Assembly (NCBI GenBank): GCA_035938265.1
Contig: DASZHA010000085.1
Coordinates: forward strand, 1 to 56,389
Direction of reading: 5' to 3'
DNA from: DASZHA01 sp035938265
GTDB lineage: Bacteria; Chloroflexota; Dormibacteria; DASZGP01
DNA length: 56,389 bases
Shown: positions 40,903-49,824 of the stretch, piece by piece
How positions within the stretch are numbered: the stretch's first letter is position 1
How the letters are laid out: each line of letters begins with the position of its first letter
Notes under the pieces: model-generated
The model's input: only the letters and a program-made list of their open reading frames with translations
Databases searched by the model: none
Told to the model about the DNA's origin: nothing
Program-made: the position numbers and the translations under genes

Positions 40903-43184
40903 TTGTGGCCTGCTCGAGTAGATGGTTCCGGAGCTGATCCGGCTTCGCGAAGATGGTAAGGCACGTTGACCACCACGGTGCCCGGCCGGAAGAGGAGGGC
41001 GGCCTTCAGCCGCAGCGCCGTCTGGTTGTGCAGGAACTGGTGCCACCAGCGCCCGTACACCATCTCTGGCAGGATCACCATCAGGGTGCCGCCCTTGTCC
41101 TGGGCCTCGATGGCGTCGAGGTAGTTGAGCAGCGGCCGGATCACCGACCGGTAGGGCGACTCGATGATCTCCAGGGGGACGTGGTTACCCCACACCTCCC
41201 ACTTGCGCTTGATCTCCTCGATCTGCTTGGGGTCATCGGAGATGAAGACGGCGACGACGTGGTCGGCCAGCCGTCGGGCCAGAGCCAGGGTCTGCAGCTG
41301 GACGTCGGTGAGGTCGGCGATCGGGACCACCGCCACCGGGTGGACGTCGCCGGGGGTGATCGGGGTGTCGGCTTGGACCCGACCCTTGGCGTGCTGGTAG
41401 TGGCGGTGGATGGACAGCGCGAGCAGCACGATCATCGGGATCAGCACCACCACCACCCAGGCGCCGTTGATGAACTTGGTCGACGCCGAGACGACAAGAA
41501 CCACGGCGGTGAGGATGGCGCCGGCCAGGTTGACCGCCAGCGACTTTCTCCAATGGCGAGCGTCCTCACGGCCCGTGTCGCGAAGTCGCCACCAGTGCAC
41601 GACCATGCCGGCCTGGCTCAAGGTGAAGCTGAGGAAGACACCGATCGTGTAGAGCGGGATGAGGGCGTCAGTGCTGCCCTTGAAGACGATGTACAGCGCG
41701 CCGGCCAGGATGCCGAGGGTGATGATGCCGTTGGAGAAGGCCAGCCGATCGCCGAGGTTGCCGAACTGGGATGGCGCGTATTTGTCGCGCGCCATGAAGT
41801 AGAGGAGCCGCGGGAAATCGCTGAAGGACGTGTTGGCGGCGAGCACCAGGATCAACGCCGTCGACGCCTGTATGACGAAGTACATCGGGCCCCCGCCGAA
41901 GACCACGTGGGCGAGCTTCGACAGCAGCGTTTGGTAGGGCCCCGAATAGTTGTTGGAGTCCTCCATCACCGCTGGTAGGCCGCTGCCCACGTGCTGGTAG
42001 TCAGGCTGCAGTTGGAACTGGTGGGCCAGGAACGTGATCCCTGCGAACATCACCGCCAGGATCCCGATCATGAACATCAGGGTGGTGCGGGCGTTCCTCC
42101 ACTCCGGCGGCTTGAATGCGGGCACCCCGTCGGAGATGGCCTCGACACCGGTCAGCGCGGTGCAGCCCTGGGCGAAGGCACGGGCGATCAGCAGTGCCCC
42201 GCCGATGCCGATCAGCGAGAAGCCAGGCACCGGCAGGGGTCCGACGTAATTCGAGTGCTGAATGCTCTCGGGCACCGCCGAACCCTGGGTGACCAGGTGG
42301 TAAACACCCCCGACGATCAGCAGAGCCATGGCGCCGATGAAGAGATAGGTGGGGGCCGCGAAAATCGACCCCGCCTCCCGGATCCCGCGCAGGTTGCCCA
42401 GCACGATCAGGAGGATCACCGCCACGCCCAGCTCCACCGTCAGGCCGCCGAGCTCGGGGAAGGCGGAGGTGACAGCCCCGATCCCTGCCGACACCGAGAC
42501 CGCCACGGTCAGGATGTAGTCGGTCATCAGCGCCGCACCGGCGACCAGCCCGGCGAGGGGACCAAGGTTGTCGCTGGCCACGATGTAGGAGCCGCCGCCT
42601 TTGGGATAGGCCTTGATCGTCTGCCGGTAGGAGAAGCCGACCGCGAAGAGGAGGAGGACGATGCCTACGCCGATCGGCGGTCCCAGTGCCAGCGCGGCCA
42701 CGCCCGCCGGCAGCAGCACCGCCAGGGTCTGCTCGGTGGCGTAGGAGACGGAGGAGAGCGCGTCCGATGACAGCACCGCCAGCGCCTTGATCTTGGTCAG
42801 GCGCTCGTGCGCCGCCCGGGAGCTGGCCAGCGGCGCGCCGAGCAGGACCGCGCGGGTGTCGGCCATCAATCGGGCGAGGCCGCGCTCGGGGCGCTCGGCC
42901 CGGGCGGTTGCCCTCAGGTAGCCACCCTGCTGGCGCTCGAGAGTGGCGTCCTGCGTGCGGGCGACGCGGACCACGCCGCCGCCGCCGCCGGTGTCCTCGT
43001 CCTCCTCGTAGAGCTCGACGTCGGGGTCGACCCGTGACCAACGGCTGTCGGCGTCTTCCGGCGTCTGCTTGGACCAGACCTGCCCCGCCTCCCGAAGAAA
43101 GGCCTCGCTACTGGTCTGGCCGTCGGAACCGACACCGGCGTCCTGCCTCGTGCCCGGCTGGTTACCTACGGGCGTTTGACTCAC
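40899..43184 (-). CDS. KimA-like APC-family transporter 1
   Basis: A 761-residue APC-superfamily permease. An acidic cytosolic N-terminus (about 130 residues, with VDPDVELYEEDEDTGGG) is followed by the KimA signature KIKALAVLSSDALSSVSYAT and SYRQTIKAYPKGGGSYIVAS. About twelve helices and a C-terminal cytosolic domain (about 600-740) with VVPIADLTDVQLQTLALARR complete it. KimA is a proton-coupled potassium importer regulated by c-di-AMP; potassium transport here is inferred from family and from the KdpD-like neighbour. It starts 23 bases inside the end of transporter 2. Confidence 0.85.
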   Translation of the reverse strand: MSQTPVGNQPGTRQDAGVGSDGQTSSEAFLREAGQVWSKQTPEDADSRWSRVDPDVELYEEDEDTGGGGGVVRVARTQDATLERQQGGYLRATARAERPERGLARLMADTRAVLLGAPLASSRAAHERLTKIKALAVLSSDALSSVSYATEQTLAVLLPAGVAALALGPPIGVGIVLLLFAVGFSYRQTIKAYPKGGGSYIVASDNLGPLAGLVAGAALMTDYILTVAVSVSAGIGAVTSAFPELGGLTVELGVAVILLIVLGNLRGIREAGSIFAAPTYLFIGAMALLIVGGVYHLVTQGSAVPESIQHSNYVGPLPVPGFSLIGIGGALLIARAFAQGCTALTGVEAISDGVPAFKPPEWRNARTTLMFMIGILAVMFAGITFLAHQFQLQPDYQHVGSGLPAVMEDSNNYSGPYQTLLSKLAHVVFGGGPMYFVIQASTALILVLAANTSFSDFPRLLYFMARDKYAPSQFGNLGDRLAFSNGIITLGILAGALYIVFKGSTDALIPLYTIGVFLSFTLSQAGMVVHWWRLRDTGREDARHWRKSLAVNLAGAILTAVVLVVSASTKFINGAWVVVVLIPMIVLLALSIHRHYQHAKGRVQADTPITPGDVHPVAVVPIADLTDVQLQTLALARRLADHVVAVFISDDPKQIEEIKRKWEVWGNHVPLEIIESPYRSVIRPLLNYLDAIEAQDKGGTLMVILPEMVYGRWWHQFLHNQTALRLKAALLFRPGTVVVNVPYHLREAGSAPEPSTRAGHK

Positions 43185-45369
43185 GGTGCTCCAACTCTCT
43201 CAGGTGATATGGGACGTTCACCACGACTGTACCCGGGCGGAAGAGCAGCGCTGCCTTCAGCCGCAACGCGGTCTGGTTGTGCAGGAACTGGTGCCACCAC
43301 CGACTGAACACCAGCTCCGGCAGCACAACCATGACGGTTCGGCCTTCACCCTGGGCGTCGACCGCGTCCAGGAAGTCGAGGAACGGCCGCACTATCGATC
43401 GGTAAGGCGACTCGATGACCTGTAGCGGCACGTGGTTGCCCCAGCGATCCCACTTCTCCCGGATCTCGGAGATCTGCTGCGGATCGTCGGAGATGAAGAC
43501 GGCGATCACCTGGTCGGCCAGCCGCCGCGCCAGGGCCAGGGTCTGCAATTGAACGTCGGTGAGGTCGGTGATGGGCACGATCGCCACCGGGCGCACCTCT
43601 CCCGGGGTCAGCGGGGTCTCAGCTTGGACCCGTTCCTTGGCGCCCGCGTAGTGGCGGTGGACCGCGAGCGACAAAAGCACCAGGATCGGGATCAGCAACA
43701 ACACGATCCACGCGCCTTCCACGAATTTGCTGGCGCCCGCGATGACCAGCACCACGGCGGTCAGTACGGCGCCGGTGCCGTTCATCAGCATCGAGCCCAC
43801 GTGCGACGCCCTCGGGCCATCCGCCCGCATCAGCTTTCGCCAGTGCACCACCATGCCCGCCTGGGACAGCGTGAAGGCCATGAAGACGCCGACGGTGTAG
43901 AGCGGGATCAGGGCGTCGGTGCTGCCCCTGAAGTACCAGTAGAGGAGGCCGGCCAGGATCCCAAGGGCCAGGATGCCGTTGGAGAAGACAAGGCGGTCGC
44001 CGAGGCTGACGAACTGCGACGGCGCGTACTTGTCGCGCGCCATCAGCGACAGCAGCCGGGGAAAGTCGGCGAACGAGGTGTTGGCGGCCAGCACCAGGAT
44101 GATCGCGGTGGCGCCCTGGATGTAGAAGTAGAGGAGGCCGTTACCAAACGCGATATGGCTGAGCTTGGACAGCACGGTCTGCGCCGCGGGGACGTGGCTG
44201 GCGCAGTCCGCTTGACCAAGCGCCAGGGGCAAGCCGGTACCACAGCTGAAGTCGGGCTGGATCGCGAACATGTGGGCCAACACCGTGATCCCGGCGTAGC
44301 TGACGCCGAGGATGCCGATCATGAACATCAGGGTGGTCCGCGCGTTCTTCCACTCCGGCGGCTTGAAGATGGGGATGCCGTTGGAGATCGCCTCCACGCC
44401 GGTCAACGCGGTGCAGCCCGAGGCGAAGGCGCGCAGGACCAGCAGCCACCCCAGCGTCTGGATCCCGACCACCGGCGGGTAGTTTGTGGACTGGGTCCCC
44501 GGCGGTAGGTTGGCGGTGCCGATGAAGAAGTAGTGGTAGGTACCGACCACCAGGAGCAGGACCATCGCCCCGATGAAGAAGTACGTCGGTAGGGCAAAGA
44601 TGTTGCCGGCTTCCCTGATGCCGCGGAGGTTGCCCAGCACCATGAATGCGATGACGATGAGTCCCAACAGGACCGTGAAGGGCACAAGGGTGGGGAAGGC
44701 TGACGTGACGGCCTGGATCCCAGCAGAGATGGAGACCGCCACGGTCAGCACGTAGTCGGTCATCAGCGCCGCGGCCGCCACCAGGCCGGGAACCGCGCCC
44801 AGGTTGTCTTTGGCCACTATGTAGGAGCCGCCGCCGCTGGGGTATGCCTTGATCGTCTGCCGGTAGGAGAGGCCGACGACCAGGAGGAGTACGCAGATCG
44901 CGACGCCCAGCGGGATTGAGAGGCTGAGCGCCGCCACCCCGGCAAGCAGCAGCACCGCCATCTGCTGCTCGGTGGCGTAGGCCACCGACGACAGTGCGTC
45001 CGAGGAGAGGACGGCCAGGGCCTTCCACTTGGGCAGGCGCTCCTGCAGCATCCGCGCGCTGGCCAGTGGCGCTCCGAGCAGCAGGCTGCGGGCGCTGGAG
45101 ATGCGGGCATCGCCGCGGCGCTGGGAGCTGATGGTCGCCTTCAGGAGACCCGGGCCCTCGCGCTGGAGGCGCGCCGACGCGGATCGGGCCACCCGGACGA
45201 CGCCCGGCTCGCCGCCGGTGTCCTCGGTGTCCTCGTAGGTCTCGACATCGGGATCGACGCGCCAGAGCGGCTCCATCTGTGGCGAAGACTGCTTCGCCCA
45301 GGCCTCGCCGGCCTCCTTGAGGAAGTCTTCCTCAGCTGCGGCGCCAGGCGGCTTGGCGTCTAGAGCCAT
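43162..45369 (-). CDS. KimA-like APC-family transporter 2
   Basis: A 735-residue paralogue of the next gene. It shares the acidic N-terminal segment (VDPDVETYEDTEDTGGE), KWKALAVLSSDALSSVAYAT, SYRQTIKAYPSGGGSYIVAK and the C-terminal domain with VPITDLTDVQLQTLALARRL and VFISDDPQQISEI. A KimA-like potassium role is likely. I chose ATG 45369, which gives an N-terminus alignable with the first copy; the frame is open further up. The two copies are adjacent, overlapping and share one operon, so they arose by tandem duplication. Confidence 0.85.
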   Translation of the reverse strand: MALDAKPPGAAAEEDFLKEAGEAWAKQSSPQMEPLWRVDPDVETYEDTEDTGGEPGVVRVARSASARLQREGPGLLKATISSQRRGDARISSARSLLLGAPLASARMLQERLPKWKALAVLSSDALSSVAYATEQQMAVLLLAGVAALSLSIPLGVAICVLLLVVGLSYRQTIKAYPSGGGSYIVAKDNLGAVPGLVAAAALMTDYVLTVAVSISAGIQAVTSAFPTLVPFTVLLGLIVIAFMVLGNLRGIREAGNIFALPTYFFIGAMVLLLVVGTYHYFFIGTANLPPGTQSTNYPPVVGIQTLGWLLVLRAFASGCTALTGVEAISNGIPIFKPPEWKNARTTLMFMIGILGVSYAGITVLAHMFAIQPDFSCGTGLPLALGQADCASHVPAAQTVLSKLSHIAFGNGLLYFYIQGATAIILVLAANTSFADFPRLLSLMARDKYAPSQFVSLGDRLVFSNGILALGILAGLLYWYFRGSTDALIPLYTVGVFMAFTLSQAGMVVHWRKLMRADGPRASHVGSMLMNGTGAVLTAVVLVIAGASKFVEGAWIVLLLIPILVLLSLAVHRHYAGAKERVQAETPLTPGEVRPVAIVPITDLTDVQLQTLALARRLADQVIAVFISDDPQQISEIREKWDRWGNHVPLQVIESPYRSIVRPFLDFLDAVDAQGEGRTVMVVLPELVFSRWWHQFLHNQTALRLKAALLFRPGTVVVNVPYHLRELEHRESNARR

Positions 45370-45385
45370 GGCCCGTCGATCCCAG

Positions 45386-46924
45386 TCAGCTGTTTGTCGG
45401 GTCGGTCCGGGGCCGGAGCTTGGTCCCTTCCGGGATCTCGTCCCGGGAGTCGATCCGCAGGTTGCGGAGCACCGTGTCGAGCTCCTCGGCGCTGTACGGG
45501 GCGCCCTGGCGGTGGGCCACCAGGAGCCCGATATACCGACGACCCTCGAGCAGCGGCACCGCCAGCCAAGCCGACATGCCGATGTCGTGGCGGGCCTGGG
45601 GTACCCGCGACGGCGCCTCCGCCACCAGCGCAGGCTTGCGCCGCTCGCCGGCGTCGAGCAGCTGGGCGGGTACGTCACTGTGAGGGAACGCCTTGCCCAC
45701 CTGGGCAAGGTCGGCGTCGGGGCCGAAGACCCTGATCTCGCCTTCCACCACGGCGCCGACGCGGCCCTCGATCGGCGAACGGTCGGCGGCTACCACCGGC
45801 GCCCGCGGCGGCCGACGGATCAGGCTCCGCTGCGCGACGAAGTTGACCGCCATCGCCGCCGCCGCGCCGGCCAGGCCCGCCAGCGCCAGGCTGATCCGGG
45901 ACTCGAGGGCGGCGAAGACCACCAGGTTGGCGCAGCCACCCAGCAGGGCGATCGGCAGGTAGACCGGTCGGTCGCGCCCTGGGGTGAAGGGCGAGGCCAC
46001 GTCGGCGAAGGTGAAGACGCGGTTGAGCTGCCAGTTGAGGAAAAGGCTGATGACGAATGCCAGGGCCCAAGCCTGGAAGGCGCCCAGCCCCAGCTTCTGG
46101 CCGAGGAGAAGCAGGCCCAGGAATACCGCCAGCCCGGCGCCGCCAACCACCGAGTACTTCCAGAAGCGGGCGGAACCGCGAACCTGCATCACCAGGGTGC
46201 TGACATGCTTGAGGAAGAGCCAGCCCTGGGCCATCGAGGCGTTGCTGTGGCCCGCGCCCCGCTTGCCGAAACGGAGGGGCACCTCGCCCACGATTGCGTC
46301 CGGGGTGCAGACCAGCACCTCGAGCAGGACCTTGAAGCCGATCGGCCTGAACTCCAGCCCCTCGATGGTCGACTGCCGGCAGAGGAAGTACCCCGAGAGG
46401 GGGTCCGACGTCTTGCGCGCCTCCCGGAAGAGCAGCTGGGAGAAGCGGCGGCTGAGGCTGGAGACGAACCGCCGGGCGGGCCCGTTGAGGCCGCGGGCGC
46501 TGCCCCCGCGCGCGTAGCGGGAGGCCACCACCAGGTCGAGGTGGTCGTCCCGGAGGGTGTCCAGCATCACTGGCAGCATCTCCGGCGGGTGCTGGAGGTC
46601 TCCGTCCATCACGGCCACGGCCACGCCCTCGGCCAGCTTCAGGCCCTCCACCGCCGCCGCACCGAGTCCGTTATGCCGCTCAGGGGGCCGGTGAATGACC
46701 CGGATGACGACGCCGCCGGGTGGGTCGGCTGCCAGCGTGTCGAGGATCACAGGTGTCTCGTCGGTGCTGTCGTCGACGAAGATCAGCTCGGTGGGGATTT
46801 CGCCGACCGCGGCAGCGATTCCCGCCACCAGCGGCTCGACGTTGCCGGCCTCGTTCCGGGTGGGGACCACAACTGAGAGCACAGTCGCCGCGCCCTCCGC
46901 TCCCAGGCGATTTGAACTCACCAA
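45386..46924 (-). CDS. GT2 glycosyltransferase fused to GtrA-like and GAF-like domains
   Basis: A 512-residue fusion. Residues 1-235 are a family-2 glycosyltransferase of the dolichol-phosphate-mannose-synthase type (LSVVVPTRNEAGNVEPLV, VDDSTDETP, MDGDLQHPPE). Residues about 250-370 are a four-helix GtrA-like flippase domain (FWKYSVVGGAGLAVF, NWQLNRVFTFAD). The last 130 residues look like a GAF-type sensor (AWLAVPLLEGRRYIGLLVAH). It probably makes and handles a polyprenyl-phosphate sugar; the GAF-like part may regulate it. It heads the KimA/KdpD operon. TTG 46924 or GTG 46921 with GAGGTGG upstream. Confidence 0.83.
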   Translation of the reverse strand: MVSSNRLGAEGAATVLSVVVPTRNEAGNVEPLVAGIAAAVGEIPTELIFVDDSTDETPVILDTLAADPPGGVVIRVIHRPPERHNGLGAAAVEGLKLAEGVAVAVMDGDLQHPPEMLPVMLDTLRDDHLDLVVASRYARGGSARGLNGPARRFVSSLSRRFSQLLFREARKTSDPLSGYFLCRQSTIEGLEFRPIGFKVLLEVLVCTPDAIVGEVPLRFGKRGAGHSNASMAQGWLFLKHVSTLVMQVRGSARFWKYSVVGGAGLAVFLGLLLLGQKLGLGAFQAWALAFVISLFLNWQLNRVFTFADVASPFTPGRDRPVYLPIALLGGCANLVVFAALESRISLALAGLAGAAAAMAVNFVAQRSLIRRPPRAPVVAADRSPIEGRVGAVVEGEIRVFGPDADLAQVGKAFPHSDVPAQLLDAGERRKPALVAEAPSRVPQARHDIGMSAWLAVPLLEGRRYIGLLVAHRQGAPYSAEELDTVLRNLRIDSRDEIPEGTKLRPRTDPTNS

Positions 46925-47104
46925 CTAGGCCACCTCAACTCGCCGCAAGTTTATGCCCAGTAGCGGTCGGTGGGGGATTGGGGTCGGGCCTGCAACGAAA
47001 TGGGGGAATCTGTCCTTATCCGTTTCAAATTTCGGGCGGGCGACGTAGAGTGATACAGGGTGGACGCCGGTACCCCGCTGGCCGGTGCCCACCCCCTTCT
47101 CCCG

Positions 47105-47110
47105 TAGGCT
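47105..47110 (+). promoter_or_regulatory. -10 box TAGGCT for lipoprotein gene
   Basis: TAGGCT lies seven bases before GTG 47118. The 193-base divergent gap (46925-47117) otherwise shows no clear element. Confidence 0.4.
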
Positions 47111-47117
47111 TGTCCCG

Positions 47118-48005
47118 GTGAGAAAAACGGCGCTCCTGCTTGGTCTTGGGGTGCTCGCCGGCTGCTCGGTTTTCGGTTCGTCACGTCCCCCCGGCACGAT
47201 CGTGGTGCCCCCGCCGAGCAGCCCCCAGCCGGACCCGTCGGGCTTGGGCCAGCAGCAGCCGAATACGAATCACATCCACGCCCTGGCCAGCCGGGGTGGC
47301 CCGGCGCGACTCCTGATTGGTACCCACTCCGGCGTCTCGGTCGCCAAGCCGGGCGCGTCGCCGGTGCCCGTGGGTGGCTCCGGCCCCAGGGGTGACGTCC
47401 TCCAGGTCGCCTACGGCCCTGATGGCACCGCCTACGCCTCGGGCCACTCATTTGGGGTCCAGGTCAGCCGCGACGATGGCGCCACGTGGGCCCTGATCTC
47501 TGCGGATGTGGCCAACCTTGACGTTCACGGCTTCGCCGTCGATCCCACCAATGGCAAGAACCTCTACCTCTACGCCGTGGGCAAGGGGGTGCTGGTCTCG
47601 TCGGATGGCGGCGCCCACTGGGAGCACCGCGCCGGCTATGCCGACTCGCACTACTTAACAGGCCTGGCGGTGACCGCCGACGGCACCCTGCTGGCCGGCA
47701 GCCCCGAGTTGGGAATCGCCGCCAGCAGTGACCACGGGTCCAACTTCGCGGCGGTTCGGTCTGGAACCGGCCAGGTGTACTCGCTCGCCGCCAGCGCCCA
47801 GAGCGCCGACATCGTGGTCGCCGCCACCGAGTTCGGCATCTTCCTGACCAGCAACGGTGGTAAGGACTGGGACATCGGCCAGACCGCGGTGGTGATCACC
47901 GGGATCAGCATCGACCCCAAGGACCAGCGGCGGTTCTACGCCGGCGGCGCCGACGGCTCCGTCTTCACCACCACCGACAGCGGCGCCAACTGGTCAGCGT
48001 ACTGA
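47118..48005 (+). CDS. Lipoprotein with BNR/photosystem-II-stability-like propeller
   Basis: A 295-residue secreted protein. The N-terminus RKTALLLGLGVLAGCS is a lipoprotein signal with Cys in the lipobox. A Pro/Ser linker leads to a beta-propeller with BNR Asp-box repeats: SRDDGATWA, SSDGGAHWE, TSNGGKDWD, TTDSGANWS. The fold resembles HCF136/sortilin-type exo-alpha-sialidase-like sensors, without obvious catalytic residues. GTG 47118 has TAGGCT seven bases upstream. The next gene begins inside its stop codon. Confidence 0.85.
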   Translation: MRKTALLLGLGVLAGCSVFGSSRPPGTIVVPPPSSPQPDPSGLGQQQPNTNHIHALASRGGPARLLIGTHSGVSVAKPGASPVPVGGSGPRGDVLQVAYGPDGTAYASGHSFGVQVSRDDGATWALISADVANLDVHGFAVDPTNGKNLYLYAVGKGVLVSSDGGAHWEHRAGYADSHYLTGLAVTADGTLLAGSPELGIAASSDHGSNFAAVRSGTGQVYSLAASAQSADIVVAATEFGIFLTSNGGKDWDIGQTAVVITGISIDPKDQRRFYAGGADGSVFTTTDSGANWSAY

Positions 48006-48214
48006 AGACGCTCCACATACTTCGCCACGCTGGGGACGAGCTGGCCTGGGCCGCGGTGGCTGCCGCCGCTCCCGACCAGGTGCGCGTGGTCCTGGCCCAG
48101 GACGCGGTCGGCGACGCGGCTGCCGTCCCCAGCGGGGTGACGGTCCTTGTCGACCCGGAATACGATCAGATCATGGAACTGATCGAGTGGGCCGACAAGG
48201 TGGTCGCCTGGTGA
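48002..48214 (+). CDS. TusB/DsrH-like small sulfur-relay protein, CTG start
   Basis: A 70-residue product: KTLHILRHAGDELAWAAVAA, then a VRVVLAQDAV strand, then VTVLVDPEYDQIMELIEWAD. This matches the DsrH/TusB layout, including the terminal W, though the usual reactive Cys is absent. The only start giving the family N-terminus is CTG 48002, which overlaps the preceding TGA. The larE start overlaps its own stop (GTGA). Proximity to larE and a ThiF-like gene supports a sulfur-transfer role. Confidence 0.68.
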   Translation: MKTLHILRHAGDELAWAAVAAAAPDQVRVVLAQDAVGDAAAVPSGVTVLVDPEYDQIMELIEWADKVVAW

Positions 48215-49020
48215 GGTTCGAGCTGGCGCAGCGCCTGGAGGCGATGGGGCGGCGGATCAGGGCCCTGGATGGCGCGCTGGTGGCGTACTCAGGCGGTGTC
48301 GACAGCACCCTGGTGCTGGCCGTGGCGCACCAGGTGTTGGGCGATGCCTGCCTGGGGGTGATCGCCCGGTCGCCATCCCTGCCCGTCGCCGAGATGGACG
48401 CCGCCCTGACCCTGGCCGGCGAACGGGGCATCCCGGTGCGGGTGCTGGCCACCAACGAGCTCGATGTCGAGGGATATGTTCGCAACGAGCCGGACCGCTG
48501 CTTCTTCTGCAAGACCGAGCTGTACGGCGCGCTGGCGGATCTGGCGGAGGACCTGGGTGGCCGCGCTGTCCTCGACGGCTTCAATGTCGACGACCGCGGC
48601 GACTGGCGCCCGGGCCGCCAGGCGGCCGTCGACCACGGGGTGATCAGTCCCCTCGACGACGCCGGCCTGGGCAAGGAGGACATTCGCGAGGCCGCGCGGG
48701 AGCTGGGGCTGCCCAATTGGGACAAGCCCGCGGCGGCATGCCTGGCGTCGCGCATCGCCTACGGGGAACCCGTGACGGTCGCGACCCTGTCGAAGGTAGA
48801 GGCGGCCGAGTTGCTGCTCCGGGGCGAGGGTTTCGGCCAGCTTCGGGTGCGCCACCACGGCGAGACGGCCCGCATCGAGGTTGAGGCCGACCAGGTTCCG
48901 CGGCTGCTGGAGCCCGAGCGACTGGCCCGGGTTGAGGCCGCCCTGCGGCGGCTGGGATACGCCAGCGTCACTGTCGATCCCCATGGCTACCGCCGGGGCA
49001 GCCTCAACGCCACCACCTGA
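48211..49020 (+). CDS. larE: LarE-like ATP-dependent sacrificial sulfur transferase
   Basis: A 269-residue PP-loop ATPase. The pyrophosphate loop SGGVDSTLVLAV, the RCFFCKTELYGAL motif and KPAAACLASRIAYGEPVT are characteristic of LarE, which adenylates a pyridinium dicarboxylate carboxyl and donates sulfur from its own Cys. The Cys in PAAACLAS is the likely donor. LarB and LarC are not in this window. GTG 48211 overlaps the TusB-like stop; an earlier GTG at 48187 lies inside that gene. Confidence 0.9.
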   Translation: MRFELAQRLEAMGRRIRALDGALVAYSGGVDSTLVLAVAHQVLGDACLGVIARSPSLPVAEMDAALTLAGERGIPVRVLATNELDVEGYVRNEPDRCFFCKTELYGALADLAEDLGGRAVLDGFNVDDRGDWRPGRQAAVDHGVISPLDDAGLGKEDIREAARELGLPNWDKPAAACLASRIAYGEPVTVATLSKVEAAELLLRGEGFGQLRVRHHGETARIEVEADQVPRLLEPERLARVEAALRRLGYASVTVDPHGYRRGSLNATT

Positions 49021-49024
49021 TCCC

Positions 49025-49783
49025 GTGGCCGAGCTCAGCGCTGCCGCGGTCGAACGGTACAGCCGGCAGCTGATACTGGATGGGGTTGGCGAGGCCGGGC
49101 AGGAGCGCCTGACCCAGGCGAGCGTCCTGGTGGTGGGCGCCGGGGCGCTGGGCTCGCCGGTGATCGCCTACCTGGCGGCGGCCGGCGTCGGCTCCTTGAC
49201 GATCGTGGACGGTGACCAGGTTGAGCTGTCGAACCTGGGACGCCAACCGCTGCACGGCGAAGCCGACATCGGCCTGGCCAAGGCGGAGTCCGCCGCTGCG
49301 GCGGCCGCGGCGATCAACTCCGAGGTGCAGCTGAAGGCCGAGGCTCGCCGGCTCTCTCCGGCTGACGCGGCGACCGCGGTCCTGGGATACGACGTGGTCT
49401 GCGATGCCACCGACGACTTCGAGATCAAGTTCGCGCTCAACGACGCGTGCGTCGGCGCGGGTGTGCCGCTGGTCCACGCCGCCATCCTCGAGTACGGCGG
49501 CCAGCTGACCACGGTGCTGCCCGACGGCCCCTGCTATCGGTGCCTCTTCGGCACGCCACCGGGTGCCGACGAGATCCCAACCTGCGCCCAGGCGGGGATC
49601 CTCGGGACGGTGGCGGCGGTGGTGGGAGGGATGCAGGCCACCGAGGCCCTGAAGGTGATCCTCCGGGTCGGCACCCCCCTCAGCGGCCGGCTGCTGATCT
49701 ACGATGGGCTGCGCCCGAGGACGCGAGTGGTCGATTTCGAACGCCACCCGGACTGCACGGCGCCGCACGACCGTCCGCTCTGA
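49025..49783 (+). CDS. ThiF/MoeB-like E1 adenylyltransferase
   Basis: A 252-residue E1-like enzyme. It starts RYSRQLILDGVGEAGQERLT, with nucleotide motif VVGAGALGSPVIAYLAAAG, VDGDQVELSNLGRQ and CDATDDFEIKFALND. One zinc half-site CYRC is present, but the second CxxC of typical MoeB/ThiF is reduced to a single Cys near the end. Such enzymes adenylate the C-terminal Gly-Gly of a small sulfur-carrier protein; no carrier gene is seen nearby. GTG 49025, four bases after larE, is preferred over ATG 48983. Confidence 0.87.
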   Translation: MAELSAAAVERYSRQLILDGVGEAGQERLTQASVLVVGAGALGSPVIAYLAAAGVGSLTIVDGDQVELSNLGRQPLHGEADIGLAKAESAAAAAAAINSEVQLKAEARRLSPADAATAVLGYDVVCDATDDFEIKFALNDACVGAGVPLVHAAILEYGGQLTTVLPDGPCYRCLFGTPPGADEIPTCAQAGILGTVAAVVGGMQATEALKVILRVGTPLSGRLLIYDGLRPRTRVVDFERHPDCTAPHDRPL

Positions 49784-49824
49784 CCCCACGGGGCTGGATC
49801 CCGGCCCGCAACAAGGAGGCGAAG

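Noticed and set aside
39193..40959. Open frame of 588 codons on the plus strand opposite the KdpD-like gene
   Set aside because: It mirrors the codons of a well-supported gene and consists of His/Leu/Val/Gly/Asp-rich sequence without motifs. Long antisense frames are expected at this GC content.
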